13,994 nt of DNA from JAWCLZ01 sp037443105 (GCA_037443105.1 JBBIOZ010000041.1:1-13994); one strand, 5' to 3'. Positions 1 through 6,321 are shown, counted from the stretch's first letter. The notes: generated by a model from the sequence alone, not told the origin. Made by a program: numbers and translations.

Positions 1-242
1 CCAGTCGGCGGCTTGACAAGTTCATTGAGGTTCTTGAAGGGAATATCTTTAGCAATAGAATCGCCCAAGTGTATGTGGGCGTTTATAAAGCTTGGTATAA
101 TTATGCCTTTAATTTTCGATTGAACCTTTCCCTCTCCAATTTCCTTAATAATACCTTTTCTCCTATCAACACAGATATAGCCCTCAACTGGGGTGAAGCG
201 ATCTCCACATAAAATTGTTCCAGCGATTATCAGCTCTGGCAT
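1..242 (-). CDS. Amidohydrolase-family metal-dependent hydrolase, N-terminal part (runs off left edge)
   Basis: Reading the minus strand from the ATG at 242 gives 80 complete codons before the window ends. It begins MPELIIAGTILCG and contains INAHIHLGDS (HxH at residues 56 and 58). This is the usual start of an amidohydrolase: a short beta-sandwich segment followed by the metal-binding HxH of the TIM barrel, as in cytosine deaminase or chlorohydrolase-like enzymes. The substrate cannot be read from this fragment, because the remaining metal ligands and specificity residues are outside the window. It is divergent from secG, with 42 bases between the two start codons. The family call is fairly sure; the exact function is open. 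Confidence 0.75.
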   Translation of the reverse strand, partial: MPELIIAGTILCGDRFTPVEGYICVDRRKGIIKEIGEGKVQSKIKGIIIPSFINAHIHLGDSIAKDIPFKNLNELVKPPT

Positions 243-245
243 GAC

Positions 246-256
246 AAAATTTAAAT
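246..256 (+). promoter_or_regulatory. Possible TATA element for secG
   Basis: The A/T-rich stretch aaatttaaatg lies about 30-39 bases upstream of the secG ATG at 285, the spacing of an archaeal TATA box on a nearly leaderless transcript. A second TATA-like run at 266-276 lies too close to the start to serve this ATG. Assigned by eye only. Confidence 0.3.
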
Positions 257-284
257 GAAGCCACAGATATATAAAAAGATAGCT

Positions 285-473
285 ATGCCTAGAAAGGGAG
301 AGAAAGCAAGCGGATTAATGTCAAGCGCTGGTTTAATGCGCTACTTCGAAACCGAGGAGAGTGCAATAAAGATCAGTCCAAGAGCGGTTGTGATTGCTTG
401 TATAATAGTTGCCATCGCAGCTATACTTCTAAATGCTTATTTTGGAATGTGGCCAAGACCACCAGCGCCTTAG
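285..473 (+). CDS. secG: Preprotein translocase subunit Sec61-beta (SecG/SecBeta), 62 aa
   Basis: This is the small, single-span subunit of the archaeal SecYE-beta protein-conducting channel. The N-terminus is short and cytoplasmic, with the family pattern K-x-x-GLMSSAGLMRYFE at residues 7-22. One hydrophobic membrane helix follows at about residues 34-52, then a short proline-rich tail. I chose the ATG at 285 because the protein then begins MPRKGEK like other archaeal homologues. An in-frame start at 255 would add ten residues that the family does not need. The gene stands alone between a divergent amidohydrolase and two tRNA genes. The assignment is strong from the motif and length. Confidence 0.9.
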   Translation: MPRKGEKASGLMSSAGLMRYFETEESAIKISPRAVVIACIIVAIAAILLNAYFGMWPRPPAP

Positions 474-490
474 CATTGGCCAATCAAAAT

Positions 491-498
491 CTTTATTA
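491..498 (+). promoter_or_regulatory. Probable TATA box for tRNA-Phe
   Basis: ctttatta lies about 31-38 bases upstream of the first base of tRNA-Phe, the usual position for an archaeal tRNA promoter. Seen by eye. Confidence 0.35.
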
Positions 499-528
499 GC
501 TTGGATTTACAGATCAAAAACACTCAGT

Positions 529-601
529 GCCCTGATAGCTCAGGTGGGAGAGCGCCAGACTGAAGATCTGGCTGTCCCCGGTTCGAGTCCGGGTCAGGGC
601 A
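529..601 (+). tRNA. tRNA-Phe (anticodon GAA)
   Basis: The 73 bases fold as a full cloverleaf. The acceptor stem pairs GCCCTGA with TCAGGGC, the D arm GCTC with GAGC, the anticodon stem CCAGA with TCTGG, and the T arm CCCGG with CCGGG around the TTCGAGT loop. The anticodon GAA is at 562-564, and the discriminator base is A (601). There is no intron and CCA is not encoded. It is transcribed in the same direction as the tRNA-Gly that follows 54 bases later. Confidence 0.97.
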
Positions 602-625
602 TTTGAAATTAAAGAATCAAATAAT

Positions 626-633
626 TTTTATAT
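626..633 (+). promoter_or_regulatory. Probable TATA box for tRNA-Gly
   Basis: tttttata, within an A/T-rich tract, lies about 23-30 bases upstream of the first base of tRNA-Gly at 656. This suggests that the two tRNAs have separate promoters. Confidence 0.45.
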
Positions 634-655
634 CTCACCAGCAAACATATAACAT

Positions 656-727
656 GCGCCGGTAGTGTAGTGGTTATCACTGGGGCTTGCCAAGCCCCAA
701 ACTCGGGTTCGAATCCCGACCGGCGCA
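656..727 (+). tRNA. tRNA-Gly (anticodon GCC)
   Basis: The 72-base cloverleaf has acceptor GCGCCGG paired with CCGGCGC, anticodon stem GGGGC paired with GCCCC, and a T arm TCGGG/CCCGA around TTCGAAT. The anticodon GCC is at 689-691, and the discriminator is A at 727. CCA is not encoded. The 3' 51 bases overlap, antisense, the last 16 codons and the stop codon of bpsA on the minus strand. Confidence 0.97.
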
Positions 728-1744
728 TGCTGGATATGTGAGGTCCTCTTCTGGATCAACAAATTTTATGCGCAATTTTTTATCAGGAGGTATAACTAGC
801 TTCGGCTTGCCTAGAACTTCAAATCTGATCAAGGAGGACTTATACCAGTTAACCCCTGGATTTTTTTCAACTGGAATTTCGAGTTTTTTCACAAATGATT
901 CATAGTCCACTGTTTCATAGTTCGTTGGATAAGCTGTGAATCCTCTGATTATATCTGTCATCACGCAATTCATGCTGCTGAGTGTCTTCTGTATAGCCAG
1001 CCATTTTTTATGAGATGCTTCAAGAATAGTTAACCCAAAGTAGCCTGTGCCATTTTCCTTTAAACAACTTACACCCCTTCCAACAAATGCTTTAAGGCCT
1101 GTTAGGGTTTCCAGCGGCTCTGAGGAGAAAACATCAAAATTTCCCACGAGGTCTTTTGGCAAAGGCTGAACTACATCATACTTTCTGAATTCAATATCAA
1201 AGTGGTATTCCCTGCTTGCTTCTACTATGAATTCCCCTAGCCTCTCGTCGATATCTAGAACAACAATTCTAGATGGAAGTTGAGTTAGGGAAAGAGCTAT
1301 GCTCAATAGATCGTCATCGCCGATGAGAATGAATTCCCTGCGGTATAGATCGCCGTAGTGATGCATTAAAGCTACTCTTCTGATGACATCTTCCTCAGTC
1401 GCATAACCTTGAAAAAAATTAATGTCCAGTTTAGGCCTGTTTTTTGCTATCTTCTTAAATTCATTTAAGATCTCTTTAAATTTCCCTTCAATGGTAATTC
1501 TTTTCCCCAAGCAACTTTGGCAGAGTTTGCTTCTATATGCAAATGCGCTTGATGAAACTTCCTGTCTGCCTTTCTCGGTTAAATAAAGAGCCATTCCATT
1601 ACTTGCAATCAGCCCGTTTGCAATGAGGTTATTTAAAGTTTTCATAAAATCCTTTAAAGGCGAATATACAGTATCCAGAAGTTCCCAAATGGTTTTCTCC
1701 GAAGTCGCTAGTTCATTCAAAATCAATTCTCTTGTTTTCTCCAT
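677..1744 (-). CDS. bpsA: N4-bis(aminopropyl)spermidine synthase (branched-chain polyamine synthase), 355 aa
   Basis: BpsA-family (former DUF43) enzymes transfer aminopropyl groups from decarboxylated AdoMet onto spermidine to make quaternary branched polyamines in the cytoplasm. The first ~60 residues resemble a winged helix, followed by a CxxC (C75, C78). The Rossmann core carries the family signatures IGDDDLLSIAL (141-151) and VVLDIDER (161-168), plus FDVFSSEPLETLTGLKAF (203-220). The ATG at 1744 has GGAGG just upstream and overlaps speH by 22 bases, so the two are probably translationally coupled; SpeH makes the donor substrate. The C-terminus is odd: residues 340-355 (CAGRDSNPSLGLGKPQ) are read from the antisense strand of tRNA-Gly. 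They may be a non-conserved tail caused by loss of the original stop. The function is fairly certain from family motifs. Confidence 0.88.
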   Translation of the reverse strand: MEKTRELILNELATSEKTIWELLDTVYSPLKDFMKTLNNLIANGLIASNGMALYLTEKGRQEVSSSAFAYRSKLCQSCLGKRITIEGKFKEILNEFKKIAKNRPKLDINFFQGYATEEDVIRRVALMHHYGDLYRREFILIGDDDLLSIALSLTQLPSRIVVLDIDERLGEFIVEASREYHFDIEFRKYDVVQPLPKDLVGNFDVFSSEPLETLTGLKAFVGRGVSCLKENGTGYFGLTILEASHKKWLAIQKTLSSMNCVMTDIIRGFTAYPTNYETVDYESFVKKLEIPVEKNPGVNWYKSSLIRFEVLGKPKLVIPPDKKLRIKFVDPEEDLTYPACAGRDSNPSLGLGKPQ

Positions 1745-2079
1745 GGGAGCTCCCTCCTGATCGTTTCCTTTTTAACTATTTTAGGCTGAAATTCTTTTAT
1801 CAGCAAGTTCAATGCTTCAAGCGCATCTTCCTCTGCACCACAGGTGAATATATCTATGGCCGCATATTCATATTCCGGCCAAGTATGAATGCTGAGGTGA
1901 GACTCGCGCAAGAGAAAAACTCCAGAAACACCATAAGGAGCGAATTGATGGAAAACATTTGCAACAACATTTAATTTAGAATTAGCTATTACTCTTTCTA
2001 AAATTTGCTTTACATATTCAACTCTTGAAAGTTTTTCCGGGTCAATGCCCAGAAATTCGGCGACAACATGGATGCCCAT
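1723..2079 (-). CDS. speH: S-adenosylmethionine decarboxylase proenzyme, prokaryotic type, 118 aa
   Basis: This pyruvoyl enzyme decarboxylates AdoMet to give the aminopropyl donor for polyamine synthesis. The protein contains the self-cleavage site LLRESHLSIHTWPEYEYAA. Cleavage between E59 and S60 would turn S60 into the pyruvoyl group, and H65 and C80 (IFTCG) match the processing and proton-donor residues of the bacterial/archaeal class. I prefer the ATG at 2079 (MGIHVVAEF), the usual family start. An in-frame ATG at 2097 would add six residues and lies within the G-rich sequence (GGGGGTG) that looks like the ribosome-binding site. It overlaps bpsA by 22 bases, forming a two-gene polyamine unit. 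Confidence 0.93.
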   Translation of the reverse strand: MGIHVVAEFLGIDPEKLSRVEYVKQILERVIANSKLNVVANVFHQFAPYGVSGVFLLRESHLSIHTWPEYEYAAIDIFTCGAEEDALEALNLLIKEFQPKIVKKETIRRELPWRKQEN

Positions 2080-2113
2080 CTTGAACACCCCCATCACCGT
2101 CGAATTTCAAGGC

Positions 2114-2167
2114 TGGTAATAGATAATCTACATAGGGAAAGCCATCACCCCTTAATTTTTATTACCA
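2114..2167 (-). promoter_or_regulatory. Possible promoter/leader of speH-bpsA with an inverted repeat
   Basis: Between the Nudix stop (2212) and speH there are 132 bases. On the minus strand, taataaaaatta (about 2154-2165) could be a TATA box, giving a leader of roughly 50 bases before the speH ATG. An 8-base inverted repeat (tggtaata at 2114-2121 and tattacca at 2160-2167) brackets the putative start site. It could be an operator or chance. This suggests speH-bpsA may be transcribed separately from the upstream Nudix gene. Confidence 0.25.
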
Positions 2168-2211
2168 ACCTGAATTTATTTTTCTCTTCAATATTTAAAA
2201 ATATTTCCCTC

Positions 2212-2676
2212 TCATTTGTAGGTGGTGTTAAACTTATAGGTATTCTGTTTATCTCGGCCGAGAGCAAAGAGAATCATTTTGCGAAGCTCTGTCATTGCAT
2301 CTCTCAAAATTTTATTATGGTCAAATGCAAGGTCTAACTTCTCAGCTGTATCGAGAGAGCAGGTAAATACCTCGGTAGCGTTGGTGCTTGGTTTAATTTC
2401 CCCCGAGCCTTTTGCTAGATAGCAAATGCTAATTACGTGGCCCCGTGGATCGCGATCTGGGTCGGAGTATACTCCAAGTAGTTTGATCAGCTTAATTTCA
2501 AGTCCTGTTTCTTCTTTCACTTCGCGAATGGCTGCTTCCTCCACTCTCTCTCCAGCTTCAACGAAACCACCTGGCAGTGCATATCTGCCTTCAAATGGCG
2601 GGTTCCTGCGCTTTATGAGAACAAGTTTATTTTGATAGAGCACCACCACATCAACTGCTACCCTAGGGTATTGCAT
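2212..2676 (-). CDS. Nudix hydrolase, ADP-ribose pyrophosphatase-like, 154 aa
   Basis: Nudix enzymes cleave nucleoside diphosphates linked to another group. The complete Nudix box (G-x5-E-x7-REUxEExGU) spans residues 37-59, from GFVEAGE to REVKEETGL. All acidic metal-binding residues (E52, E55, E56) are present. It follows the RYALPGGFVE strand-turn usual for ADP-ribose pyrophosphatase-type members, and the length is normal for a single-domain protein. The start at 2676 overlaps the PHP gene's 3' end by 19 bases, so the two are probably co-transcribed. AGGAGG lies upstream, at a somewhat long spacing. The precise substrate (ADP-ribose, another sugar nucleotide, or a damaged nucleotide) cannot be fixed from sequence alone. 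Confidence 0.85.
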   Translation of the reverse strand: MQYPRVAVDVVVLYQNKLVLIKRRNPPFEGRYALPGGFVEAGERVEEAAIREVKEETGLEIKLIKLLGVYSDPDRDPRGHVISICYLAKGSGEIKPSTNATEVFTCSLDTAEKLDLAFDHNKILRDAMTELRKMILFALGRDKQNTYKFNTTYK

Positions 2677-3299
2677 CTTCCAGTTTTGCCTCCTTTAAAG
2701 ATTTTCTCGGCAATTTTCTCTGCCCAAGCTACATCGCCAACTCTCTCTAGCGAGTGGGCATCGCTGCCTGTGGTGTACTTTAAACCAGCCTGCGCGCACA
2801 TGGTTAAGAAATCAGGCTCTGGAAGTTTGTGAAATGAATTGATCTCCACTGCTACATTTCTTTCCTTGAGTATTTTAACGAGCTCTTCATTTAACTCTGG
2901 GTCTACTTTTGATAGATATAGGCCGTGGTGGGCAAGTACATCGATTCTGGATTTGGCAAGCGCAAGCTTGAGCCTCGTGAAGTAGTCCTCCTCACTTGCT
3001 GCTGTGTGTATCGATGCTAGTATGATGTCGAAATCAATGTCCTCGTCTAAGCTCGTGGATCCATCTTCGTCCACTTCCGCTTCAACACCTATGAACACTT
3101 TTACTCTGTAGGAATTTCTTATGGCTCTGAGCTCTCTAGCTAGCCTTCGCAGTTCTCGATTTGTGGCCCCATAAGCATGTCCAGGGCCGTGATCCGTTAT
3201 TGCAATTGCACTCAGCCCTTTTCTCTCCGCCTCCTCCAATATTTCATATATCTCTGCCCTGCCGTCTGAGAGTGAGGAGTGAATGTGTAAATCCATCAT
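2658..3299 (-). CDS. PHP-domain phosphoesterase (YcdX / histidinol-phosphatase-like), 213 aa
   Basis: PHP proteins are metal-dependent phosphoesterases with a distorted (beta/alpha)7 barrel. All the usual metal and catalytic residues are visible: H5 and H7 (LHIHS), D12, D36-H37 (ITDHG), E73 (GVEAE), H98 (ASIHT), H124-H125 (LAHHG), H157 (NSFHK), and D180 and H182 (GSDAHS). The length suits a stand-alone PHP enzyme. The start is either of two adjacent ATGs (3299 or 3296), and a TATA-like element 17-28 bases upstream suggests a nearly leaderless mRNA. It is the first gene of the minus-strand group with the Nudix gene and possibly speH-bpsA. The substrate is unknown; histidinol phosphate and nucleotide phosphates are possibilities. 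Confidence 0.85.
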   Translation of the reverse strand: MMDLHIHSSLSDGRAEIYEILEEAERKGLSAIAITDHGPGHAYGATNRELRRLARELRAIRNSYRVKVFIGVEAEVDEDGSTSLDEDIDFDIILASIHTAASEEDYFTRLKLALAKSRIDVLAHHGLYLSKVDPELNEELVKILKERNVAVEINSFHKLPEPDFLTMCAQAGLKYTTGSDAHSLERVGDVAWAEKIAEKIFKGGKTGRCNTLG

Positions 3300-3315
3300 T
3301 TCAAGAAATAACAGG

Positions 3316-3327
3316 GAATATAAATTC
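3316..3327 (-). promoter_or_regulatory. Probable TATA box for the PHP-Nudix genes
   Basis: The minus strand reads aatttatattcc about 17-28 bases before the PHP start codons, compatible with a leaderless or very short leader transcript. Confidence 0.35.
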
Positions 3328-3338
3328 TAATATTTTTT

Positions 3339-3376
3339 TCTTTTCCAGCGAAGAAAAGATTGTAGATTGAAATCTA
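3339..3376. other. Two small inverted repeats in the PHP/artA divergent spacer
   Basis: The 188-base spacer between the PHP gene and artA holds two short hairpin-like repeats. TCTTTTC pairs with GAAAAGA across 7 bases at 3339-3359, and TAGATT pairs with AATCTA across 2 bases at 3363-3376. They sit between the two putative TATA boxes, so they could be an operator for the divergent pair. They are short and A/T rich, so chance is possible. Confidence 0.25.
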
Positions 3377-3452
3377 ACTTGAGCCACATCAGATTAAAAA
3401 AAACTACTATCGCTAAGAAGAGTAGGTTTGAAGCGGAGAATAGATGGGAAAT

Positions 3453-3464
3453 AGATATATTTAT
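3453..3464 (+). promoter_or_regulatory. Probable TATA box for the artA operon
   Basis: agatatatttat is centred about 29 bases before the artA ATG at 3488. This fits an archaeal promoter with a leaderless transcript, and there is no Shine-Dalgarno sequence in front of that ATG. Confidence 0.5.
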
Positions 3465-3487
3465 TGGGATGTATTTTCGAGATAGAG

Positions 3488-4300
3488 ATGATTGCAATAT
3501 TACTTTGGTTAGTATTAGGCTTGCTAATCCTAGCATCGATTAACACGCGTTTTCTGATTGCTAGTATAGCTTGGACGCTGTATGGCATCTACTGGCTTGC
3601 TCAGCCTTTAAAATATCTCGATTATGGCGATCTTTTCAATGCTATTTTAACCCTGCTAGGCGCAGTTTTCTGCTTTGGCATAGCCTATTTCTCCTACAAG
3701 GCTTATTCTGAGAAGAGAAACGATGAAAGCCTGCTAACAGCTACCAGAGTTGCAGCACTAGGAGGGATATATTATTTCCTATTTGCTGAAATTGAGCCTT
3801 TGAATCTCTGGCTTCGAAGTGTGGTTGCAAGTCAAACTGTCTGGCTGCTAAACGCACTTGCAATACCTGCGATCGAACTTGACCCAATTCATATCTTTTT
3901 GCGAAATCAAATTGTGGAGATCATTTTAGCCTGCACTGCTATTGAGAGCATGGCGCTCTTCGCAGGCTTAACATTATGCGTTAATGCGCCAATGCGGAGT
4001 AAAGCTCTGGCGTTTATGGTTTCAGTGCCAGTTGTTTATATCTTGAATTTATTTCGCAATGCCTTTGTAATCACTGCATATGGATATGAATGGTTCGGGA
4101 GCGCAGAGCAGAGTTTTTATATTGCACATCATGTAATATCAAAATTCGCCTCGCTTATCGCTCTCATATTAATTGCATACTATGTTTTCAAGATCCTTCC
4201 AGAGCTGCTTGAGTTCATATCAAGTATAATAGATATGTTTGTGATTCCATTTAGAGAACTAGTTAAAGGTGGTTGCAGTGGCGCTGCTCGCAAGAGGTAG
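3488..4300 (+). CDS. artA: Archaeosortase A (exosortase-family membrane transpeptidase), 270 aa
   Basis: Archaeosortases are multi-span membrane cysteine enzymes that process surface proteins carrying a C-terminal PGF-CTERM-type signal; ArtA then enables lipid attachment. The protein is almost entirely hydrophobic helices, with about seven or eight spans. The family catalytic residues are at the right spacing: C149 in ILACTAIES, R190 in NLFRNAFVI, and the third conserved site at H214/H215 in IAHHVISK. I chose the ATG at 3488 because the TATA box at about -30 predicts a leaderless mRNA here. A TTG at 3464 would add eight residues and lies on the TATA element. It overlaps the decarboxylase gene by 23 bases. 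The archaetidylserine genes behind it supply a lipid linked by published work to ArtA-dependent anchoring. Confidence 0.88.
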   Translation: MIAILLWLVLGLLILASINTRFLIASIAWTLYGIYWLAQPLKYLDYGDLFNAILTLLGAVFCFGIAYFSYKAYSEKRNDESLLTATRVAALGGIYYFLFAEIEPLNLWLRSVVASQTVWLLNALAIPAIELDPIHIFLRNQIVEIILACTAIESMALFAGLTLCVNAPMRSKALAFMVSVPVVYILNLFRNAFVITAYGYEWFGSAEQSFYIAHHVISKFASLIALILIAYYVFKILPELLEFISSIIDMFVIPFRELVKGGCSGAARKR

Positions 4301-4871
4301 CTTTCCATATGTATTTGCTTCTATTGCAATTGCATTAATTGCAATTTGGCTCTCTCTCTTTTTAGTTGAGATCATTGCTTTTATAGCTTTTTTCTTCCTC
4401 CTAATTTTCTTCCGGGACCCTGATCGTTATCCAGAGGGAGAGGGATTGTTATCGCCAGCTGATGGACTCATACTTGATGTGGTTAATGATAGAATAATTA
4501 TATTTATGAATCTGCACAATGTGCACGTGAATAGATCGCCCTTGGATGGTATGGTGAGAACTGTGCATTATATAAAAGGTAGCTTTTTGCCTGCCTTTAA
4601 AAAGAGATCGGAGGGGAATGAGAGAAATATAATAAAACTCGATACCAGCGATGGAGAGGTTGAAGTTGTGCAGATTGCAGGAATACTGGCTAGGAGAATC
4701 CATTGCTATGTTAAAGCTGGAGACAAATTGCAGCGGGGCCAGAGAATTGGCATGATCAGCTTTGGCTCACGCGTGGATGTTACAATTCCTAGAAATTATT
4801 CCATCATAGTGAAACCCGGAGTTAAAGTTAAGGCTGGTCAAACTGTGCTTGCAGTTAAGAAGGAGAAGTGA
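4278..4871 (+). CDS. psd: Archaetidylserine decarboxylase (phosphatidylserine decarboxylase family), pyruvoyl proenzyme, 197 aa
   Basis: This enzyme removes CO2 from archaetidylserine to make archaetidylethanolamine. Two N-terminal hydrophobic helices (about 9-45) are followed by the family motifs FFRDPDR (44-50), SPADG (59-63), NLHNVHVNRSP (78-88) and GMISFGSRVD (158-167). Self-cleavage at G163-S164 would give the pyruvoyl serine; D62 and H83 are the likely partners. It is the short, archaeal-type form. A GTG at 4278 is the likely start because AGGTGG at 4267-4272 lies five bases upstream. An alternative GTG at 4269 sits inside that Shine-Dalgarno sequence. It overlaps artA by 23 bases and ends one base before the synthase start, so the three genes form one operon. 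Confidence 0.9.
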   Translation: MALLARGSFPYVFASIAIALIAIWLSLFLVEIIAFIAFFFLLIFFRDPDRYPEGEGLLSPADGLILDVVNDRIIIFMNLHNVHVNRSPLDGMVRTVHYIKGSFLPAFKKRSEGNERNIIKLDTSDGEVEVVQIAGILARRIHCYVKAGDKLQRGQRIGMISFGSRVDVTIPRNYSIIVKPGVKVKAGQTVLAVKKEK

Positions 4872-4872
4872 T

Positions 4873-5556
4873 ATGGGGGGAGAAGCAGAGCTATTTAGGT
4901 ATTTAAGGCTTCCGGATTTTGTCACTATTTTGAATGCTCTATTTGGCTTAGCTGCTGTATTTTTGATATTGGAGGATAGAACCCAAGCTCTGCTGGCTTC
5001 GATTTTTGTTTTGCTCGGTGCATCGATGGATGCTCTAGATGGCTTTCTTGCTAGAAAACTGAAATATGGTATCTTGGGAGCAAACTTAGATTCATTCGCA
5101 GACCTCATAACCTTCGGCCTTGCCCCAGCGGCTGTATGCTATGTTCTCCTTTCAAGCGTGTCTGCTGCTATTTGTTCAGCTCTTTTTTCAATCTGCGGCA
5201 TGCTCAGGCTGGCTAGATTCAACATACTGCCTAAAACTGAAGGCTTCATTGGTATGCCCATAACCGCGGGAGGAGTTTTTGTTGCACTATTTGTACTTTC
5301 ATTCAAAGACTCTGATCTTTTCAACTTGATTATTCCTATCCTCGCAGTTCTCTCTTATCTTATGATAAGTAGAATTCCATATCCAAAGATTCGCGATAGA
5401 AGACTGGTGTTGCTCTTTGGAGTTATTTTCATATTAACTTTAGGCGGATATTATCTGAATGTAAAGCAGCTATTTCAATCAAGCTCCTATGTTTTACTTG
5501 GCCTAGTTACACTTTACATCCTGAGCCCGGTAAGGAGGTTTCGATATAAAAAATAA
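4873..5556 (+). CDS. pssA: Archaetidylserine synthase (CDP-alcohol phosphatidyltransferase, PssA-like), 227 aa
   Basis: Members of this family exchange CMP on CDP-archaeol for serine in the membrane. The catalytic motif is DALDGFLAR at 53-61 followed by G69, D73 and D77 (LGANLDSFAD). It fits D-x2-DG-x2-AR-x7-G-x3-D-x3-D, one residue shorter in the middle than the textbook x8. The TFGLAPA segment after it is typical of serine-type transferases. About seven or eight hydrophobic helices are visible. The ATG at 4873 gives MGGEAELFRYLRLPD; the reading frame is open further upstream but that would overlap psd. The product feeds the decarboxylase just upstream, and both sit behind artA. A different alcohol acceptor is possible but less likely in this context. 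Confidence 0.88.
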   Translation: MGGEAELFRYLRLPDFVTILNALFGLAAVFLILEDRTQALLASIFVLLGASMDALDGFLARKLKYGILGANLDSFADLITFGLAPAAVCYVLLSSVSAAICSALFSICGMLRLARFNILPKTEGFIGMPITAGGVFVALFVLSFKDSDLFNLIIPILAVLSYLMISRIPYPKIRDRRLVLLFGVIFILTLGGYYLNVKQLFQSSSYVLLGLVTLYILSPVRRFRYKK

Positions 5557-5901
5557 AAATATAAAAAATAGGGATCAAGCGCTGTTTGAAGCTGGAATAA
5601 AGCTGGGCGCCCTCTACCATCAATTCACAGGTACCCCGGTTAGTGGAGAAACAATTGAGAGTTTGCAAAAGGCAATCGAAGAGAGCATCGCGCTTCAACC
5701 ATATGTTGAATCGATAAAAGTCAAGATCGATAGAAAGCTTGTGGAGCAAGAATATACATATGAAGCTGCTGTTAAACGATATAGATGCTGGAGGTTGAGA
5801 TAACTGTGAAATATGGAAGTGCAGCTGTAAAAGCTAGATTGAGCTATGATAAAAAACTAGCCTATCCCCTGATGCGCATTATATCAATTAAGGAAGAGTA
5901 A
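5546..5901 (+). pseudogene. mptD: Archaeal dihydroneopterin aldolase (MptD-like), frameshifted and without a normal start codon
   Basis: MptD-type aldolases convert dihydroneopterin to 6-hydroxymethyl-dihydropterin for tetrahydromethanopterin synthesis. One frame (to a TAA at 5801-5803) encodes ALFEAGIKLGALYHQFTGTP and later ALQPYVESIKVKIDR, the conserved first two thirds of the family. A second frame, from about 5785 to the TAA at 5899, encodes MLEVEITVKYGSAAVKARL and LAYPLMRIISIKEE, the conserved last third. One missing base between about 5765 and 5785 would join them. No ATG, GTG or TTG exists in the first frame between its upstream stop (5531) and the conserved region. GGAGG at 5534-5538 points to an ATA codon at 5546. 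The gene overlaps the end of the synthase and stops three bases from the convergent mvhD. It is either recently broken or affected by sequence error. Confidence 0.8.
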
Positions 5902-5904
5902 TGT

Positions 5905-6321
5905 TTAGATCGCTGCTTTCGCCTGTCCATCTTCGAGCATGGCTTCTTTTACCTGCTGCACGAATTGAGTTACAACCTCTGAGAAGCGCTTGCCCTCTGC
6001 AGCTGAAACGAAAGTGTACATGAAGCGCTTTGGATTTATGCCTATCATAGGCAGTGCTTTGGAAAGGTTTTTCATTCGTTGAACCATGAATTCATTGCCC
6101 TTTGAATAGTGACAATCGCCAATGTGACAGCCGCTCACAAGCACGCCATCAGCGCCTCTTTCAAATGCGTGGATCACGAAGTATGGATCAACTCTACCTG
6201 TGCACATAACTCGAATCACACGTATATTCGGGGGATACTGAAATCTGCTCACCCCCGCGAGATCTGCGCCTGCATATGAGCACCAGTTGCAAAGCAATCC
6301 AATGATTTTTGGCTCTCTCAC
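5905..6321 (-). CDS. mvhD: MvhD/BamF-like iron-sulfur subunit, 138 aa
   Basis: MvhD is a small [2Fe-2S] protein that passes electrons into HdrA. Conserved cysteines are at 11 and 14 (LLCNWCSYAGAD), 40 (VMCTGRVD), and 65 and 70 (SGCHIGDCHY). I chose the GTG at 6321 because it overlaps the hdrA stop in a GTGA tetranucleotide, has GGAGGGG upstream, and gives MREPKIIGLLC, the family start. The frame is open to an ATG 28 codons further upstream, but that would be hdrA sequence read out of frame. No in-frame TGA was seen, so this copy uses cysteine rather than selenocysteine. As the last gene of the AOR-to-HdrA operon, it occupies the position of BamF. The assignment to family is firm; its electron donor is unknown. 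Confidence 0.92.
   Translation of the reverse strand: MREPKIIGLLCNWCSYAGADLAGVSRFQYPPNIRVIRVMCTGRVDPYFVIHAFERGADGVLVSGCHIGDCHYSKGNEFMVQRMKNLSKALPMIGINPKRFMYTFVSAAEGKRFSEVVTQFVQQVKEAMLEDGQAKAAI

Noticed and set aside
475..484. Ten-base palindrome ATTGGCCAAT after secG
   Set aside because: It is too short and has no T-tract or second copy. It is more likely chance than a terminator or operator.
4767..5108. 113-codon minus-strand open frame
   Set aside because: It is antisense to the archaetidylserine decarboxylase and synthase genes, which carry complete catalytic motifs.
5765..5790. Programmed -1 frameshifting as the explanation for split mptD
   Set aside because: The downstream frame has a TAG (5782-5784) immediately before 5785, so the shift would have to occur exactly at AGA/ATG, where no slippery heptamer exists. 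A lesion or sequence error is simpler.
5905..6321. Selenocysteine in the MvhD-like protein
   Set aside because: All conserved positions are read as ordinary cysteine codons and no in-frame TGA occurs.
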